Positions 24,696 to 34,286 of a stretch of DNA of 64,000 nucleotides are shown here, in pieces. This stretch comes from CAMDPA01 sp965223035. GTDB taxonomy: Bacteria; Pseudomonadota; Alphaproteobacteria; Rhizobiales; Hyphomicrobiaceae. A program made the translations under genes and the position numbers. The stretch is from NCBI GenBank assembly GCA_965223035.1, contig OZ244980.1, positions 1 through 64,000 of the forward strand, in the 5' to 3' direction. The stretch's first letter is position 1. The number at the start of each line of letters is the position of its first letter. Under the pieces are notes generated by a model, which saw only the letters and a list, made by a program, of their open reading frames with translations, was not told the origin of the DNA and did no database searches.

Positions 24696-25934
24696 ATGGC
24701 AGGTCGGTTCCTGACCGCGGATGACCGTCGGGGCGTCGCTTCGGCGCGGCTCGCCAGCCTCGTTGCGCTGGCCGTCATCCTGCTTGGCGCCTGTTCGATC
24801 CCGCAGCAGCGCCAGATCGTTCCTGCTCAGTTGATCAATCAGGCCCGCGTGGTCGGTTTGAAGAGCAGAGCAATCCGGGTCTGGGGTGATGAGCCGCTGT
24901 CCCAGGAAATGATTCAGAAGAATCTTAAGCTAATCAGGCGCCAGAAGCGCAAGTCAGGGCTGCTGGCATCAAAGCGCGGCCAGCGCGTCGAACATATCCT
25001 CGTGATTTCGGGCGGCGGCTCAGACGGCGCGTTTGGCGCCGGGCTGCTGAACGGCTGGACTCGCACCGGCAAGCGACCGCAGTTCGATGTGGTGACCGGC
25101 GTCAGCACCGGCGCGCTGATTGCGCCATTCGCGTTTTTGGGCCCCAAGTACGACTCTCGCGTGAAGGAACTCTACACGCGCTATTCGACCGAGGACATCC
25201 TGCGCCCAAACGTCATTGCCGGTTTGCTGGGCGGGACCGCGCTCACCAGCTCCGAGCCGCTCGCGGCCTTGATTCGAAAATACTTGACCGGCAGGATCAT
25301 CGCGAAAATTGCAGCCGAACATAAACGCGGACGTCGGCTGCTGGTGGGAACCACCAATCTGGATGCCGAGCGGCCCGTGATCTGGAATATGGGTGAAATC
25401 GCCGCCGATGGTTCGGCGCGATCGCGCCGCTTGTTCCGCCGGATCATTCTGGCCTCTGCATCGATTCCCGGCGTGTTTCCGCCGGTGCTGATCTCGGTGC
25501 ACGTCAACGGCAAAGTCCTGCAAGAAATGCACGTCGACGGCGGCACGACCGACAATACGATCCTCGTGCCGATCCAGACCAACCTCAGTCAGCTCGATCG
25601 GAAGCTCAATGGCCGACCTCTCCGCAGAAAGCTTTATGTGATCGTGAACTCGCATCTCGACCCACAGTTCCGCAAGGTGGATAGCTCCACCATCGACATT
25701 GCCGGACGCTCGATCCTCACCTTGATCAAGCAGCAGACACAGGGCGACGTGCTCAAACTCTACAACTTTGCCAGTAAAAACCGACTCGACTTCAACCTTG
25801 CGGTGGTGCCCAAGTCGTTCCGACTCAAACGCGATGAACCGTTCGATCGCGCCTACATGGCGGCCCTGTTCGACGTTGGCAAAAAACTCGGCGCTGCCGG
25901 TTATGATTGGCTCAAATCGCCGCCCGAGCACTGA
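24696..25934 (+). CDS. Patatin-like phospholipase, predicted lipoprotein
   Basis: 412 residues. A lipoprotein signal ends in the lipobox LLGAC (Cys33), so the mature protein should be membrane-anchored outside the cytoplasm. The patatin domain has the oxyanion loop GGGSDGAFGAG (106-116), the nucleophile elbow GVSTG with Ser137, and the dyad Asp281 in VDGGTTDN. It should hydrolyse phospholipid or another acyl ester. The upstream 150 bp is A/T-richer than its surroundings and may contain the promoter. No partner gene is evident. Confidence 0.9.
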   Translation: MAGRFLTADDRRGVASARLASLVALAVILLGACSIPQQRQIVPAQLINQARVVGLKSRAIRVWGDEPLSQEMIQKNLKLIRRQKRKSGLLASKRGQRVEHILVISGGGSDGAFGAGLLNGWTRTGKRPQFDVVTGVSTGALIAPFAFLGPKYDSRVKELYTRYSTEDILRPNVIAGLLGGTALTSSEPLAALIRKYLTGRIIAKIAAEHKRGRRLLVGTTNLDAERPVIWNMGEIAADGSARSRRLFRRIILASASIPGVFPPVLISVHVNGKVLQEMHVDGGTTDNTILVPIQTNLSQLDRKLNGRPLRRKLYVIVNSHLDPQFRKVDSSTIDIAGRSILTLIKQQTQGDVLKLYNFASKNRLDFNLAVVPKSFRLKRDEPFDRAYMAALFDVGKKLGAAGYDWLKSPPEH

Positions 25935-26045
25935 GGGCGCAACCGGACCGGTGGCCGAATTAACCGTGAGCTTATGGCGCTGCCAGGTGAGAAGAAGCCG
26001 GTGCTGAGCATTATCGTTAGCAAGGGGCGCGCAAGCAAGGCACCG

Positions 26046-26194
26046 CTAGATCATCGTGCCTTAATTGGAACCGCAATGCCGGTTCCAATTAAGGCCGGTC
26101 CCCAGTCAAGGCACAAAGATGGTCGCTCCGATGGTGGAGAGCAACCTGCTCCTCATCGGGATCGCTCCGCCCGATGAAAAGCAGGTTGCCCTAG
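26046..26194. repeat. F1 repeat, double-hairpin form, degenerate (copy 4)
   Basis: CTAGATCATCGTGCC ... GGTTCCAATTAAGGC, then GGCACAAAGATGGTCGCTCC, linker, and AGAGCAACCTGCTCC ... GCAGGTTGCCCTAG. It has the two-hairpin layout with several mismatches, so it is an older copy. Confidence 0.8.
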
Positions 26195-26245
26195 CAGGCC
26201 CTGGCGGCGTGGGGTTAATCGGTGGCCTGGGTTGGCGCGCCATCA

Positions 26246-26356
26246 TTGCCGCCTTAGGCGGAAGCGCTGTGCCGGCCCGCTCCCCGGCCCGGCCGCCTAC
26301 GCAAGCAGGCCATGGGTTGGCCGGCAGGGAACAGGATGGTTCCAGCAATCTCTGAC
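26246..26356. repeat. F2 repeat (copy)
   Basis: CCGCCTTAGGCGGAAGCG, CCCGCTCCCCGGCC, CATGGGTTGGCCGG, then GGAACAGGATGGTTCCAGC, the same blocks and order as the copy at 7096. It lies 50 bp from an F1 copy. Confidence 0.7.
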
Positions 26357-26466
26357 AGGCTTTAGGCTGGTCGGAGGCCGAGCGTGTCCGATCTGATCGT
26401 GTGCCGGCGTCGGCGAGGCATGGCCGTATCGGATGTGAGAATGCACAGCATCGGGAGGGCGTACGC

Positions 26467-26577
26467 ATGCGCTTGACGTGGTTTTTGTTCGGGGCAGCGA
26501 CCGCCTCGGCGGTCTGGTATATCGCCGTCAGCGAGTTGGGCAGGCGCTGGATCGGGGCCATCCTGGGTGGCGCCTGA
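26467..26577 (+). CDS. Possible 36-residue single-membrane-span protein
   Basis: ATG at 26467 is preceded by GGGAGG with 9-nt spacing, the best ribosome site in this intergenic stretch. The frame encodes MRLTWFLFGAATASAVWYI (one hydrophobic helix), then a short basic tail RRWIGAILGGA and TGA. I recognise no family. The length and ribosome site argue for a real micropeptide, but chance cannot be excluded for 36 codons. Confidence 0.4.
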   Translation: MRLTWFLFGAATASAVWYIAVSELGRRWIGAILGGA

Positions 26578-26630
26578 GGTCGGTCGCGCGGTTACTCGGG
26601 CGGCGGCGCGGGCCGGCACAACGCTTCCGC

Positions 26631-26691
26631 CTAGAGCAACCTGCCTTTAATCGGAATCGGAACGATCCCGATTAAAGGCGCGATGATCTAG
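26631..26691. repeat. F1 repeat, single-hairpin form (copy 5), supplies the rplQ stop codon
   Basis: A 61-bp element from CTAGAGCAACCTGCC to GGCGCGATGATCTAG. The terminal CTAG overlaps the stop codon of rplQ (CTA at 26688-26690 on this strand, TAG in the gene). As the first hairpin after rplQ it could also mark the 3' end of the ribosomal transcript. Confidence 0.92.
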
Positions 26692-27131
26692 ATCGGCGGC
26701 AGCTCGCCGGCTTCGTCGGCCGCGGCACGCTCAGCCTCAACCCGTTCCTTATCAGCTTTGCCTTTGACGGTGGGATCGCGGTCGATAAACTCGATGACAG
26801 CGCGCGGTGCGGCGTCGCCAAAGCGAAAGCCGGCCTTGAGAACACGCGTGTACCCGCCGGCGCGATCCTTATAGCGGGGCGCGAGCGTGTCGAACAATTT
26901 CTTGACCATCTCATCGTCGCGCAAACGCGCCGCAGCGATGCGACGCGAGTTCAAGTCGCCCCGTTTGGCAAGCGTGATGTATTTGTCGATCACGCGCCTC
27001 AGGTCCTTCGCCTTAGGCAAGGTGGTGATGATCTGCTCGTGGCGCATCAAAGATGCCGCCATGTTGGACAGCATCGCCTGACGATGGCCGCTGTCGCGGT
27101 TGAACCGGCGGCCCAGTTTGCGGTGTCGCAT
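26688..27131 (-). CDS. rplQ: 50S ribosomal protein L17
   Basis: 147 residues beginning [21 protein letters not shown], the L17 signature, with [28 protein letters not shown] in separated blocks and an acidic/basic C-terminal extension ([25 protein letters not shown]) usual in alphaproteobacteria. It is the last gene of the alpha operon, 147 bp after rpoA. Its TAG stop is shared with the boundary of an F1 repeat, so the final residues may have been set by the insertion. Confidence 0.97.
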   Translation of the reverse strand: MRHRKLGRRFNRDSGHRQAMLSNMAASLMRHEQIITTLPKAKDLRRVIDKYITLAKRGDLNSRRIAAARLRDDEMVKKLFDTLAPRYKDRAGGYTRVLKAGFRFGDAAPRAVIEFIDRDPTVKGKADKERVEAERAAADEAGELPPI

Positions 27132-27278
27132 CGATCGTTACCCTTACGTTGTCAGTCGGCCTTGGGAGGTTCTTTGGCCTCGCCTTTGCGTTCGAGCGTC
27201 GCTCGGTTGTTGTCCGCGACGGGCTGTTCGCGGCATGCGTGCCGGCGCGCTCCCGACCCGATCGCCGACGTGTGAGCG

Positions 27279-28307
27279 TTAGTACTGGTCTTCGAACCGT
27301 TTGGCCAGTTCCTCGATATTGTCGGGCGGCCAGTTGGGCACATCCATTCCGAGATGGAGCCCCATAGTAGCCAACACTTCCTTGATTTCATTGAGTGATT
27401 TGCGACCGAAGTTCGGCGTTCGCAGCATCTCCGCCTCCGACTTCTGAATCAGATCACCGATGTAGACAATGTTGTCATTCTTCAAGCAGTTGGCTGAACG
27501 AACCGAAAGCTCCAGTTCATCAACCTTTTTCAACAGCGCAACGTTGAAATCTGGGCGGCCGGCCAAGGCGGCTTCCTCGACCGCCTTCTTCGGTTCCTCG
27601 AAATTAATGAATACGGCCAACTGGTCCTGCAGGATGCGCGCCGCCAGTGCGACGGCATCCTCCGCCCGCAGCGAACCGTTGGTCTCCACCTGCAACGTCA
27701 ACTTGTCGTAATCAAGAATCTGGCCCTCGCGGGTGTTCTCCACCTTGTAGCTCACCTTCTTAACCGGCGAGTACAGGCTATCGACGGGGATCAGGCCGAT
27801 CGGGGCGTCTTCCGGCCGGTTCTGCTCGGCCGGCACATATCCGCGACCGATGTCGGCGGTAAATTCCATGCGAATCGACGCACCTTGGTCGAGGTGGCAG
27901 ATCACTTGGTCGGGGTTCAATACCTCGACGTCGGAGCTGGTCTCGATGTCGCCCGCCGTCACCGGTCCGCGCCCTTCCTTCTTCAGCACCATCCGCTTCA
28001 CGCCCTCGGAGTGAATACGGAGCGCGATCTCCTTGATGTTGAGAATGACGTCGGTGACGTCCTCGCGCACGTCATGCATCGAGGAGAATTCGTGCAGAAC
28101 CGCATCGATCTGAACGGTCTTGATGGCGGCGCCTTGGAGCGATGACAGCAGCACCCGGCGCAAGGCGTTGCCGAGCGTCATGCCGAAGCCGCGCTCCAGC
28201 GGTTCCGCCACCATGACAGCGACCCGATCCCTGTCGATGCCGCCGGAGATCTGCAGCTTTTGCGGTTTGATCAGATCTTGCCAATTCTTTTGCAGAACAT
28301 TGGCCAT
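27279..28307 (-). CDS. rpoA: DNA-directed RNA polymerase subunit alpha
   Basis: 342 residues from the ATG at 28307 ([19 protein letters not shown]), preceded by GTGAGG. A frame extending 25 codons further upstream is not family sequence. The N-terminal assembly domain has [23 protein letters not shown] across residues 40-62. The C-terminal domain that binds UP elements and activators has [20 protein letters not shown] and [22 protein letters not shown]. It is transcribed with rpsK and rpsM upstream. Confidence 0.98.
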   Translation of the reverse strand: MANVLQKNWQDLIKPQKLQISGGIDRDRVAVMVAEPLERGFGMTLGNALRRVLLSSLQGAAIKTVQIDAVLHEFSSMHDVREDVTDVILNIKEIALRIHSEGVKRMVLKKEGRGPVTAGDIETSSDVEVLNPDQVICHLDQGASIRMEFTADIGRGYVPAEQNRPEDAPIGLIPVDSLYSPVKKVSYKVENTREGQILDYDKLTLQVETNGSLRAEDAVALAARILQDQLAVFINFEEPKKAVEEAALAGRPDFNVALLKKVDELELSVRSANCLKNDNIVYIGDLIQKSEAEMLRTPNFGRKSLNEIKEVLATMGLHLGMDVPNWPPDNIEELAKRFEDQY

Positions 28308-28477
28308 CGGATACCTCACTTTATCGTGTGCACTGGGATGGCGCGGCACAGCCTTGCGCCATGGAATTGGCCGGGACCGCACGGACTCCCGGTCGAGTCC
28401 TTTGCGGGCCAGCGCGGATCAGCTCGCCCGGACCGATGAGCACGTCGGAAAGATGCCCTCGCCGGTGTCGACCTCGG

Positions 28478-28876
28478 TTACACCCGGCGCCGCTTGCGGG
28501 GGCGGCAGCCGTTATGCGGGATTGGCGTCACATCGCGGATCGACGTGATTTGGAAGCCATTGGCCTGCAGCGCACGCAGCGCAGATTCGCGCCCAGATCC
28601 GGGACCGCAGACCTCGACCTCGAGGATCTTCATGCCGTGCTCTTGAGCCTTTTTGCCCGCATCCTCGGCGGCTACCTGGGCGGCGAACGGCGTCGATTTG
28701 CGCGAACCCTTGAAACCCATGGTCCCGGCCGACGACCATGAGATCGTGTTGCCCTGGGCGTCCGTGATGGTGATCATCGTGTTGTTGAATGTCGCGTTCA
28801 CGTGAGCAACGCCCGACGTGATATTCTTCCTTTCCCGTCGGCGCACCCTGGCGCGACCTTGTTGTTCCTTGGCCAT
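28478..28876 (-). CDS. rpsK: 30S ribosomal protein S11
   Basis: 132 residues. [20 protein letters not shown] and the C-terminal [19 protein letters not shown] are the uS11 hallmarks. It binds 16S rRNA in the platform. It lies 120 bp after rpsM and 170 bp before rpoA. These spacers are longer than in many operons but the order is standard. Confidence 0.98.
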   Translation of the reverse strand: MAKEQQGRARVRRRERKNITSGVAHVNATFNNTMITITDAQGNTISWSSAGTMGFKGSRKSTPFAAQVAAEDAGKKAQEHGMKILEVEVCGPGSGRESALRALQANGFQITSIRDVTPIPHNGCRPRKRRRV

Positions 28877-28996
28877 TTAAGGTTGGGCTCCCAAGCTGAG
28901 CTTGTTTGATGTCGTATTGTGGTCAGTCGTATCGTGTTCAAATGGCTGATCACGCCAGGCCGCGCCAGATGGCAGGCGCACAATGACGGATAGCGA

Positions 28997-29374
28997 TTAG
29001 CGTGAGGCCTTCTTCTTACCGGCGATGGCGACGGCTTTGCCCTTACGCGTGCGCGCGTTGGTCCGCGTGCGTTGTCCGTTGACCGGCAGCTTGCGTCGAT
29101 GGCGCAGGCCGCGATAGCAGCCCAAGTCCATCAACCGCTTGATGTTCATCGCCGTCTCTCTGCGCAGATCGCCCTCGACGATGTAGTCGCGGTCGATCGT
29201 TTCGCGGATCTGCAACACCTCAGCGTCGGTGAGCTCGTTGACCCGACGCTCAGCTGGGATCGAGACCTTGCCACAGATTTCCTGCGCGAATTTCGGGCCG
29301 ATTCCATGGATGTATTGAAGCGCGATCTGCACCCTTTTCTGGGTGGGTATGTTGACACCTGCGATACGAGCCAC
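28997..29374 (-). CDS. rpsM: 30S ribosomal protein S13
   Basis: 125 residues from a GTG start at 29374 (read as [15 protein letters not shown]), with GAGGAG about 8 nt before it; the in-frame TTG five codons earlier overlaps this ribosome site and is less likely. [14 protein letters not shown] and [19 protein letters not shown] are family signatures, and the basic tail reaches into the decoding site. Upstream one expects adk and secY in alphaproteobacteria. Here a 286-bp gap and a response-regulator gene take their place. Confidence 0.97.
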   Translation of the reverse strand: MARIAGVNIPTQKRVQIALQYIHGIGPKFAQEICGKVSIPAERRVNELTDAEVLQIRETIDRDYIVEGDLRRETAMNIKRLMDLGCYRGLRHRRKLPVNGQRTRTNARTRKGKAVAIAGKKKASR

Positions 29375-29660
29375 GTGGCTTCTCCTCAACGATCAACGCG
29401 CGCTGAACTGCCCCGTTTGGCGTCACGTTCAGCACGGCGCTCGATCTTTGTTCTGTCGTGCCCTATCAACCAGAGCCCGACTGCAATGCCGCCCCGACTT
29501 TGATCGGGCTCATAGCCGAAACGACGCGAGCCGCCACAGCCTGAATCGGCACGCGGATCGTCGACATCTCGCTAGATGAAAGCGCCCTTTTCTATCCGGT
29601 CATCGCCGGTCCGTCAACGATCTGTGGCGCCGTCAATACCCTTGGAGCGTGCCTATCGGC

Positions 29661-30323
29661 CTATTGGGCACCGCCGATCGGCCACTCATTGGTGCCCATC
29701 TTGGCGATGGTGATCACGGCTTGGGTCCGGCTGTCGACCTGCAGCTTTTGCAGAATCGCTGACACGTGGGCCTTGATGGTCGCTTCCGATACGCCGAGCT
29801 TGTAGGCAATTTGCTTGTTCAGGAGCCCTTCCCCCAACATCATGAGCACCCTGACCTGTTGCGGGGTCAGCGAGGCCAGGCGTCGGGCAAGGTCGGTGTG
29901 CCCAGGATCACCGGCGCTATCGAGCGGGATACCCGGCGGGCTCCAAACCTCGCCGTCCAGTACTTGCCGAACGGCCGAGCGAATCTGATCGACCGGTAGC
30001 GACTTGGGCACGAAGCCGGAGGCGCCAAATTCGAGCGCGCGACGAATTGTCACAGCATCCTCACTGGCGGAGACCACCATGACCGGGATTTCGGGATGTT
30101 GGGCGCGCAAAAACAGCAATCCGGACAGGCCATGCACGCCGGGCATCGCCAGGTCGAGCAGCACCAGATCGATCTCCTCATCGGCGCCGAGCAACGTGCC
30201 GAGCTCGTCTAGCGATCCCGCCTCGAGGATGGTGGCGTCGGTGATCGAGCCGCTTAGCGCTTGCTTTAATGCCCCGCGAAACAGCGGGTGATCGTCCACG
30301 ATCGCGATCCGTTGGTGGGCCAT
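29661..30323 (-). CDS. LuxR/NarL-family response regulator
   Basis: 220 residues from the ATG at 30323. The receiver domain has DDHPLFRGAL, the phospho-acceptor Asp57 in LVLLDLAMPG, and VVSASED and FVPKSLP for the switch residues. The GerE-type helix-turn-helix at about 150-205 (LTPQQVRVLMMLGEGLLNKQ, then VSEATIKAHVSAILQKL) should bind DNA. No sensor kinase is next to it. It is divergent from the DUF4212/SSS transporter pair. In other proteobacteria regulators of this class (such as ErdR/AgmR-like) control acetate and small-acid uptake, so regulation of the pair is a fair inference. Confidence 0.92.
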   Translation of the reverse strand: MAHQRIAIVDDHPLFRGALKQALSGSITDATILEAGSLDELGTLLGADEEIDLVLLDLAMPGVHGLSGLLFLRAQHPEIPVMVVSASEDAVTIRRALEFGASGFVPKSLPVDQIRSAVRQVLDGEVWSPPGIPLDSAGDPGHTDLARRLASLTPQQVRVLMMLGEGLLNKQIAYKLGVSEATIKAHVSAILQKLQVDSRTQAVITIAKMGTNEWPIGGAQ

Positions 30324-30540
30324 CGGGTAACCCCTTGCAGCATGAACTGGCCTACATCCCAAGGTGTCGGAAGCATGCTGCGGTCGCACCTGGGAGGCAG
30401 CGCGTACCATTCAGGCTGGCACCTGGTTGAGCCTATCCGACAACCTTACACCCAAACAGCTGTGCCGTGCGCGCCAATGAGCGGTATCCGCCTAAAAACG
30501 CCACAGTGTTGGTTAGCACTGGCGCCAGGTCGGACGGCTC
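30324..30540. other. Divergent intergenic region, left part
   Basis: The region between the response regulator and the DUF4212 gene is 314 bp, of which the last part is an F1 repeat. I see no clear operator or promoter boxes in the first 217 bp. Confidence 0.4.
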
Positions 30541-30601
30541 TTAGAGCAACCTGCCTTTCATCGGAAGCGGAACGATCCCGATTAAAGGCGCGATGATCTA
30601 G
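30541..30601. repeat. F1 repeat, single-hairpin form (copy 6)
   Basis: A 61-bp element, TTAGAGCAACCTGCC to GGCGCGATGATCTAG, with CCTTTCATCGGAAGCGG paired to the ATCCCGATTAAAGG side. It lies just 36 bp before the start codon of the DUF4212 gene, so it will be in the mRNA leader or the promoter. Confidence 0.88.
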
Positions 30602-30637
30602 GCGGATCCGGCGAGGAGGTCGCGGGGAGATTCAACC

Positions 30638-30895
30638 ATGGAACCAGAGGAGCGCAAGCCATACTGGCTGCATACAAAATGGCAGATGCTCGCCAGTCTG
30701 GTGCCGTTCTTGGTGCTGCTCATCGTGTTGCCGCTGTATGTGGACAAGCTGAATTCCAACAAGTTCTTCGGCTTTCCGATGGGCTACTTTCTGATGGGGC
30801 ACGGTCTCATGCTGATCTCGATTTTCACGGTCGCCTCCTTCATCAATCGCCAAGACGCGATTGACCACTGGCACGGTGCCAATGAGGACGTGTGA
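30638..30895 (+). CDS. DUF4212 small subunit of a sodium:solute symporter
   Basis: 85 residues with two hydrophobic helices (MLASLVPFLVLLIVLPLYV and GYFLMGHGLMLISIFTVASF), a short WLHTKWQ N-terminal region, and the C-terminal FINRQDAIDHWHGANEDV. This is the DUF4212 family, small proteins always paired with a VC2705-type symporter, which follows here after 191 bp. It probably stabilises or couples to the large subunit in the inner membrane. Confidence 0.9.
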   Translation: MEPEERKPYWLHTKWQMLASLVPFLVLLIVLPLYVDKLNSNKFFGFPMGYFLMGHGLMLISIFTVASFINRQDAIDHWHGANEDV

Positions 30896-31086
30896 GGGCC
30901 AAGCCCAACCGTGAGGGATTGCCCGCGCGCCCGTGTGTGTGAGCGTCTGTCTGAAGTGGCGCTGATGGCTCCAACGGGCTGCAATGTCCGGCATTGTGAG
31001 CTGGGGTGCGAGCTGTTTCGACGGGTCCAAACAAGGTCGTGATGGGCGTCTTGAACGTCTGATTTGGGGCTTGCATCACGCTTGAG

Positions 31087-33009
31087 ATGGGGCGCGAAGC
31101 GGGTCCGTCTCTACCGATCATTCAACCGGTCATCCTGTGGCTACAACCGATTGCTCCGCTGATGTCGACCACAACCCCGCGCCGCCTCGTCAATCCATTG
31201 TTGGGTGCCTATTTCGGCATCTTCGTCAGCGTGATGGCGAGCCTGGTGCTGATGGTGTTGATCTTCGAGCTGCTCGGGGTCACGGGGCCGCTGCTGCGGA
31301 TGAGCATGCTGTTGGTGCCGCTCGCGCTTTATGTCGTGATCGGGGTGGCGACGGCGACGTCCGAGCCGCAGGAATTCTTCGCGGCCGGCCGTCGCGTGCC
31401 TGCCGTCTATACCGGCTTGACAATCGCCGGCTCGGCGGTGGGCGCCACCGGCCTGGTCGCCATGACGGGCCTGTTTTTCATCAACGGCTTCGATGCTTGG
31501 TGCGTGTCGATCGGCTTGGTTGCTGGCTTCGTGGCGACGGCCTTGTTGGTTGCACCGTACTTGCGGAAATTCGGCGCCTTCACCGTACCGAGCTACCTCG
31601 GTCGACGGTTTGAGAGCCGGCTGTTGCGACTGGCTGCGGCGGCCACCATGCTGGTGCCGATGGTTTTGATCGCCGCGGCCGAATTCAAGATGGGGGCGGC
31701 TGCGGGCGCTTGGCTGTCGGGGATGCCGGCTTCGGTCGCGGCGGTGATGCTGTGCGCGGTGCTGATATTCACGGTGGTATTCGGGGGTATGCGCGCGCTG
31801 ACCTGGACCAATACGGCCCAGGTGATCGCGGCGCTGTTGGCCATGGTGGTCCCGGTGGCGATCGTGGCCGTACTCGAGACCAATTTGCCGCTGCCCCAAT
31901 TTACGCACGGGCCGGTGCTGCGCGGCATCGGCCGGTTGGAGGCGATGCAAGGCGTGCCGATGCCGATCGCGCCGCCGCTGGCGTTGGATTTCGCCGGCCA
32001 GGAGTTGCGTGCGCTCGGTCATCGGATGGCGCAGCCCTATGCCAGCGTTGGGCCACTCGCCTTTATTTTGTTGAGCCTTTCATTGCTATGCGGCGTCGCC
32101 GCCTCGCCTTGGCTGCTGCCGCGCAGCGGCTGCACGCCGGGCGTCTATGCGACCCGCAAGGCGGGTGCTTGGGCCATCGTATTTTGTGGCCTGGTGATGC
32201 TGACCGCCGCGTCGGTGGCGGTTTTCGTCAGGTTTTACGTCATGCACGAGGTGGTCGGCCAAAACCCCGGCAACCTTCCGCAGTGGTTCCAGCAGCTGCA
32301 GAGACTGGGACTGGCCGAGGTCGTCAGCCAGGGCAGCCCGGCACGGCTCGCCGTTACCGATCTCGCGTTCACCCGCGACGGGGTGTTGTTCGCGTTACCG
32401 ATTGCGGCTGGGTTTCCCGAGGTGGTGCTTTTGATGGCGCTGACCGGCGTGATCGCCATCGCCTTGCTCGGTGCCAGCGCCGCGGTGGTCGGGATCGGCA
32501 ATGTGATGGCGGAAGATGGAGTCGGCGGGCTAGTCGCCGAGCCACCCGCCGCGCCGCTTCGGCTGTCGATCGCGCGCATAAGTGCGGTGGTCGTTGCCAT
32601 CGTTACCTGTTGGATCGCGATCTTCATCCCGTCCGATCCGTTCCAGCTCATGCTGTGGGGGTTGGCGCTGTCGGCCTCCGCCGGGTTTCCGGTGATCGTG
32701 CTGTCGATTTGGTGGAAACGGCTCAACGCGGTCGGAGCGGCGGCCGGAATCGTCGTCGGTTTTGGCGTTGCCGTGCTGGCTATCCTCGGCGCTGAAGCCG
32801 GTTGGTTGGGCTTGCCGAGCGTGCTGGCCGCGACGCTTGGCGTGCCGGCAGGTTTCGCCGGTGCCGTCCTGATCGGTTACGCTTTCCCGGGCCCAGATCG
32901 CATAGTTCTCGAACGCGTGCGCGCCATGCGGTTGCCGGGCGGTGAGACCATGGAAGATCGGGAGTCGCGCATGCTGCGCCTCAAAGAACGGCGTGGGCCG
33001 AGCCAGTAG
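31087..33009 (+). CDS. Sodium:solute symporter, VC2705 subfamily (ActP-like)
   Basis: 640 residues, about 13-14 helices. The family start LVNPLLGAYFGIFVSVMAS is followed by EPQEFFAAGRRVPAVYTGL and GSAVGATGLVAM, the core of the SSS sodium-binding fold, and later FGGMRALTWTNTAQVIAALL. The first 25 codons lie before a second ATG at 31162 (MSTTTPRRL), which is an equally good start. Ribosome sites are weak for both. Known relatives of this pair carry acetate, pyruvate or other short acids, sometimes under LuxR-type control, as the divergent regulator here suggests. Confidence 0.9.
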   Translation: MGREAGPSLPIIQPVILWLQPIAPLMSTTTPRRLVNPLLGAYFGIFVSVMASLVLMVLIFELLGVTGPLLRMSMLLVPLALYVVIGVATATSEPQEFFAAGRRVPAVYTGLTIAGSAVGATGLVAMTGLFFINGFDAWCVSIGLVAGFVATALLVAPYLRKFGAFTVPSYLGRRFESRLLRLAAAATMLVPMVLIAAAEFKMGAAAGAWLSGMPASVAAVMLCAVLIFTVVFGGMRALTWTNTAQVIAALLAMVVPVAIVAVLETNLPLPQFTHGPVLRGIGRLEAMQGVPMPIAPPLALDFAGQELRALGHRMAQPYASVGPLAFILLSLSLLCGVAASPWLLPRSGCTPGVYATRKAGAWAIVFCGLVMLTAASVAVFVRFYVMHEVVGQNPGNLPQWFQQLQRLGLAEVVSQGSPARLAVTDLAFTRDGVLFALPIAAGFPEVVLLMALTGVIAIALLGASAAVVGIGNVMAEDGVGGLVAEPPAAPLRLSIARISAVVVAIVTCWIAIFIPSDPFQLMLWGLALSASAGFPVIVLSIWWKRLNAVGAAAGIVVGFGVAVLAILGAEAGWLGLPSVLAATLGVPAGFAGAVLIGYAFPGPDRIVLERVRAMRLPGGETMEDRESRMLRLKERRGPSQ

Positions 33010-33235
33010 GCAGGTTCCGCCACCGAGGGAGAGTGCGGCGGCGGGAGGGGCTTGCCTCGACGTATTGGTCTGGGCATAACGCGAGGCGCCCTGCAACCCC
33101 TGCCTTCAGTTGAGGTCGTGCCGCATTTTGGGTCGTCTCGATCTAGCACAACAACCGCATCGTTGGGACGACGTACCCGCGCGACATTGATCGTCCTGAT
33201 CAAGGTCAATTGCACAATGTGGAGCAAAGCCAGCA

Positions 33236-34201
33236 ATGACGGCCTCAGACCGCCTGGGACTTTATCCGCCGATCGAGCCGTATCATCAGGCACGGCTTGC
33301 CGTGACGGATGGTCATGAAATCTACTTCGAGCAGTGCGGCAATCCGAACGGCGTACCGGTGCTGATCGTCCATGGCGGACCCGGCGGCGGCTCCAACCCC
33401 ACCATGCGGCGATGCCACGATCCGCGGACCTATCGGATCATCCTATTCGATCAACGCGGATGCGGTCGGTCCACGCCGCATGCCAGCCTCGAGGCCAATA
33501 CCACGTGGGATCTGGTCGCCGACATGGAGGCGTTGCGCGCCCGGTTGGGCATCGAGCGATGGCAGCTGTTCGGCGGCTCGTGGGGCTCCACCCTGTCGCT
33601 GGTGTATGCACAAACCTATCCCGAACGGGTCGCCTCGATCATCCTACGCGGGATATTCCTGCTGCGGAAGGCGGAGCTTGACTGGTTTTATCAGAACGGA
33701 TGCCGGTGGTTGTTCCCGGATGCGTTCGATGCCTACCTCGCGCCGATCCCGGTCGAGGAGCGGGCGGACATGGTGTCGGCCTATTACAAGCGGTTAACCG
33801 ATCCGGACCGGGCCGTGCAGGTGGAAGCCGCCAAGGCCTGGAGCGTGTGGGAGGGTTCGACGCTGTCGCTTTACGAGGACCCGGATCGGGTCCGTCATTT
33901 TGCGAATGAAATCTATGCCCTAGCGTTTGCGCGGATCGAGTGTCACTACTTCGTCAACGGCGGCTTCTTTGAGCGGGATGGTCAGCTGTTGGACAATGCA
34001 GATCGCTTGGCTTCGATCCCCGGAGTGATCGTGCATGGCCGGTATGACGTCTGCACGCCATTTCGTAACGCCTGGGATTTGAAACGCGCCTGGCCGCAGG
34101 CCGAGCTTCGCTTGGTGCCGGATGCCGGCCACGCCATGACCGAGCCTGGCATCGTCAATGAGCTGGTGGCTGCAACCCAGCGTATGGCATGCTACCGCTA
34201 G
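33236..34201 (+). CDS. pip: Proline iminopeptidase
   Basis: 321 residues of the S33 alpha/beta-hydrolase family. The oxyanion block HGGPGGGSNP is near residue 43, the FDQRGCGRS block near 75, the nucleophile elbow GGSWGS near 114, and the catalytic Asp/His in HGRYDVCTP and DAGHAMTEP. It frees N-terminal proline from peptides in the cytoplasm. Length and motifs agree with Xanthomonas/Serratia-type enzymes. The stop TAG at 34199-34201 is the CTAG edge of an F1 repeat, so the last residues (MACYR) end at the insertion point. Confidence 0.94.
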   Translation: MTASDRLGLYPPIEPYHQARLAVTDGHEIYFEQCGNPNGVPVLIVHGGPGGGSNPTMRRCHDPRTYRIILFDQRGCGRSTPHASLEANTTWDLVADMEALRARLGIERWQLFGGSWGSTLSLVYAQTYPERVASIILRGIFLLRKAELDWFYQNGCRWLFPDAFDAYLAPIPVEERADMVSAYYKRLTDPDRAVQVEAAKAWSVWEGSTLSLYEDPDRVRHFANEIYALAFARIECHYFVNGGFFERDGQLLDNADRLASIPGVIVHGRYDVCTPFRNAWDLKRAWPQAELRLVPDAGHAMTEPGIVNELVAATQRMACYR

Positions 34202-34266
34202 ATCATCCTTACGCCTTAAATCGGAACCGCAAAGCCGGTTCCGATTTAAGCCAGAAAGTTGCTCTC
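34198..34266. repeat. F1 repeat, single-hairpin form (copy 7), supplies the pip stop codon
   Basis: CTAGATCATCCTTACGCC (a 4-bp insertion in the A arm), core TTAAATCGGAACCG / CGGTTCCGATTTAA, and a degenerate B arm ending AAAGTTGCTCT. The first CTAG contains the TAG stop of the iminopeptidase gene. Confidence 0.85.
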
Positions 34267-34286
34267 CACTTTCAGGCACGCAAATT

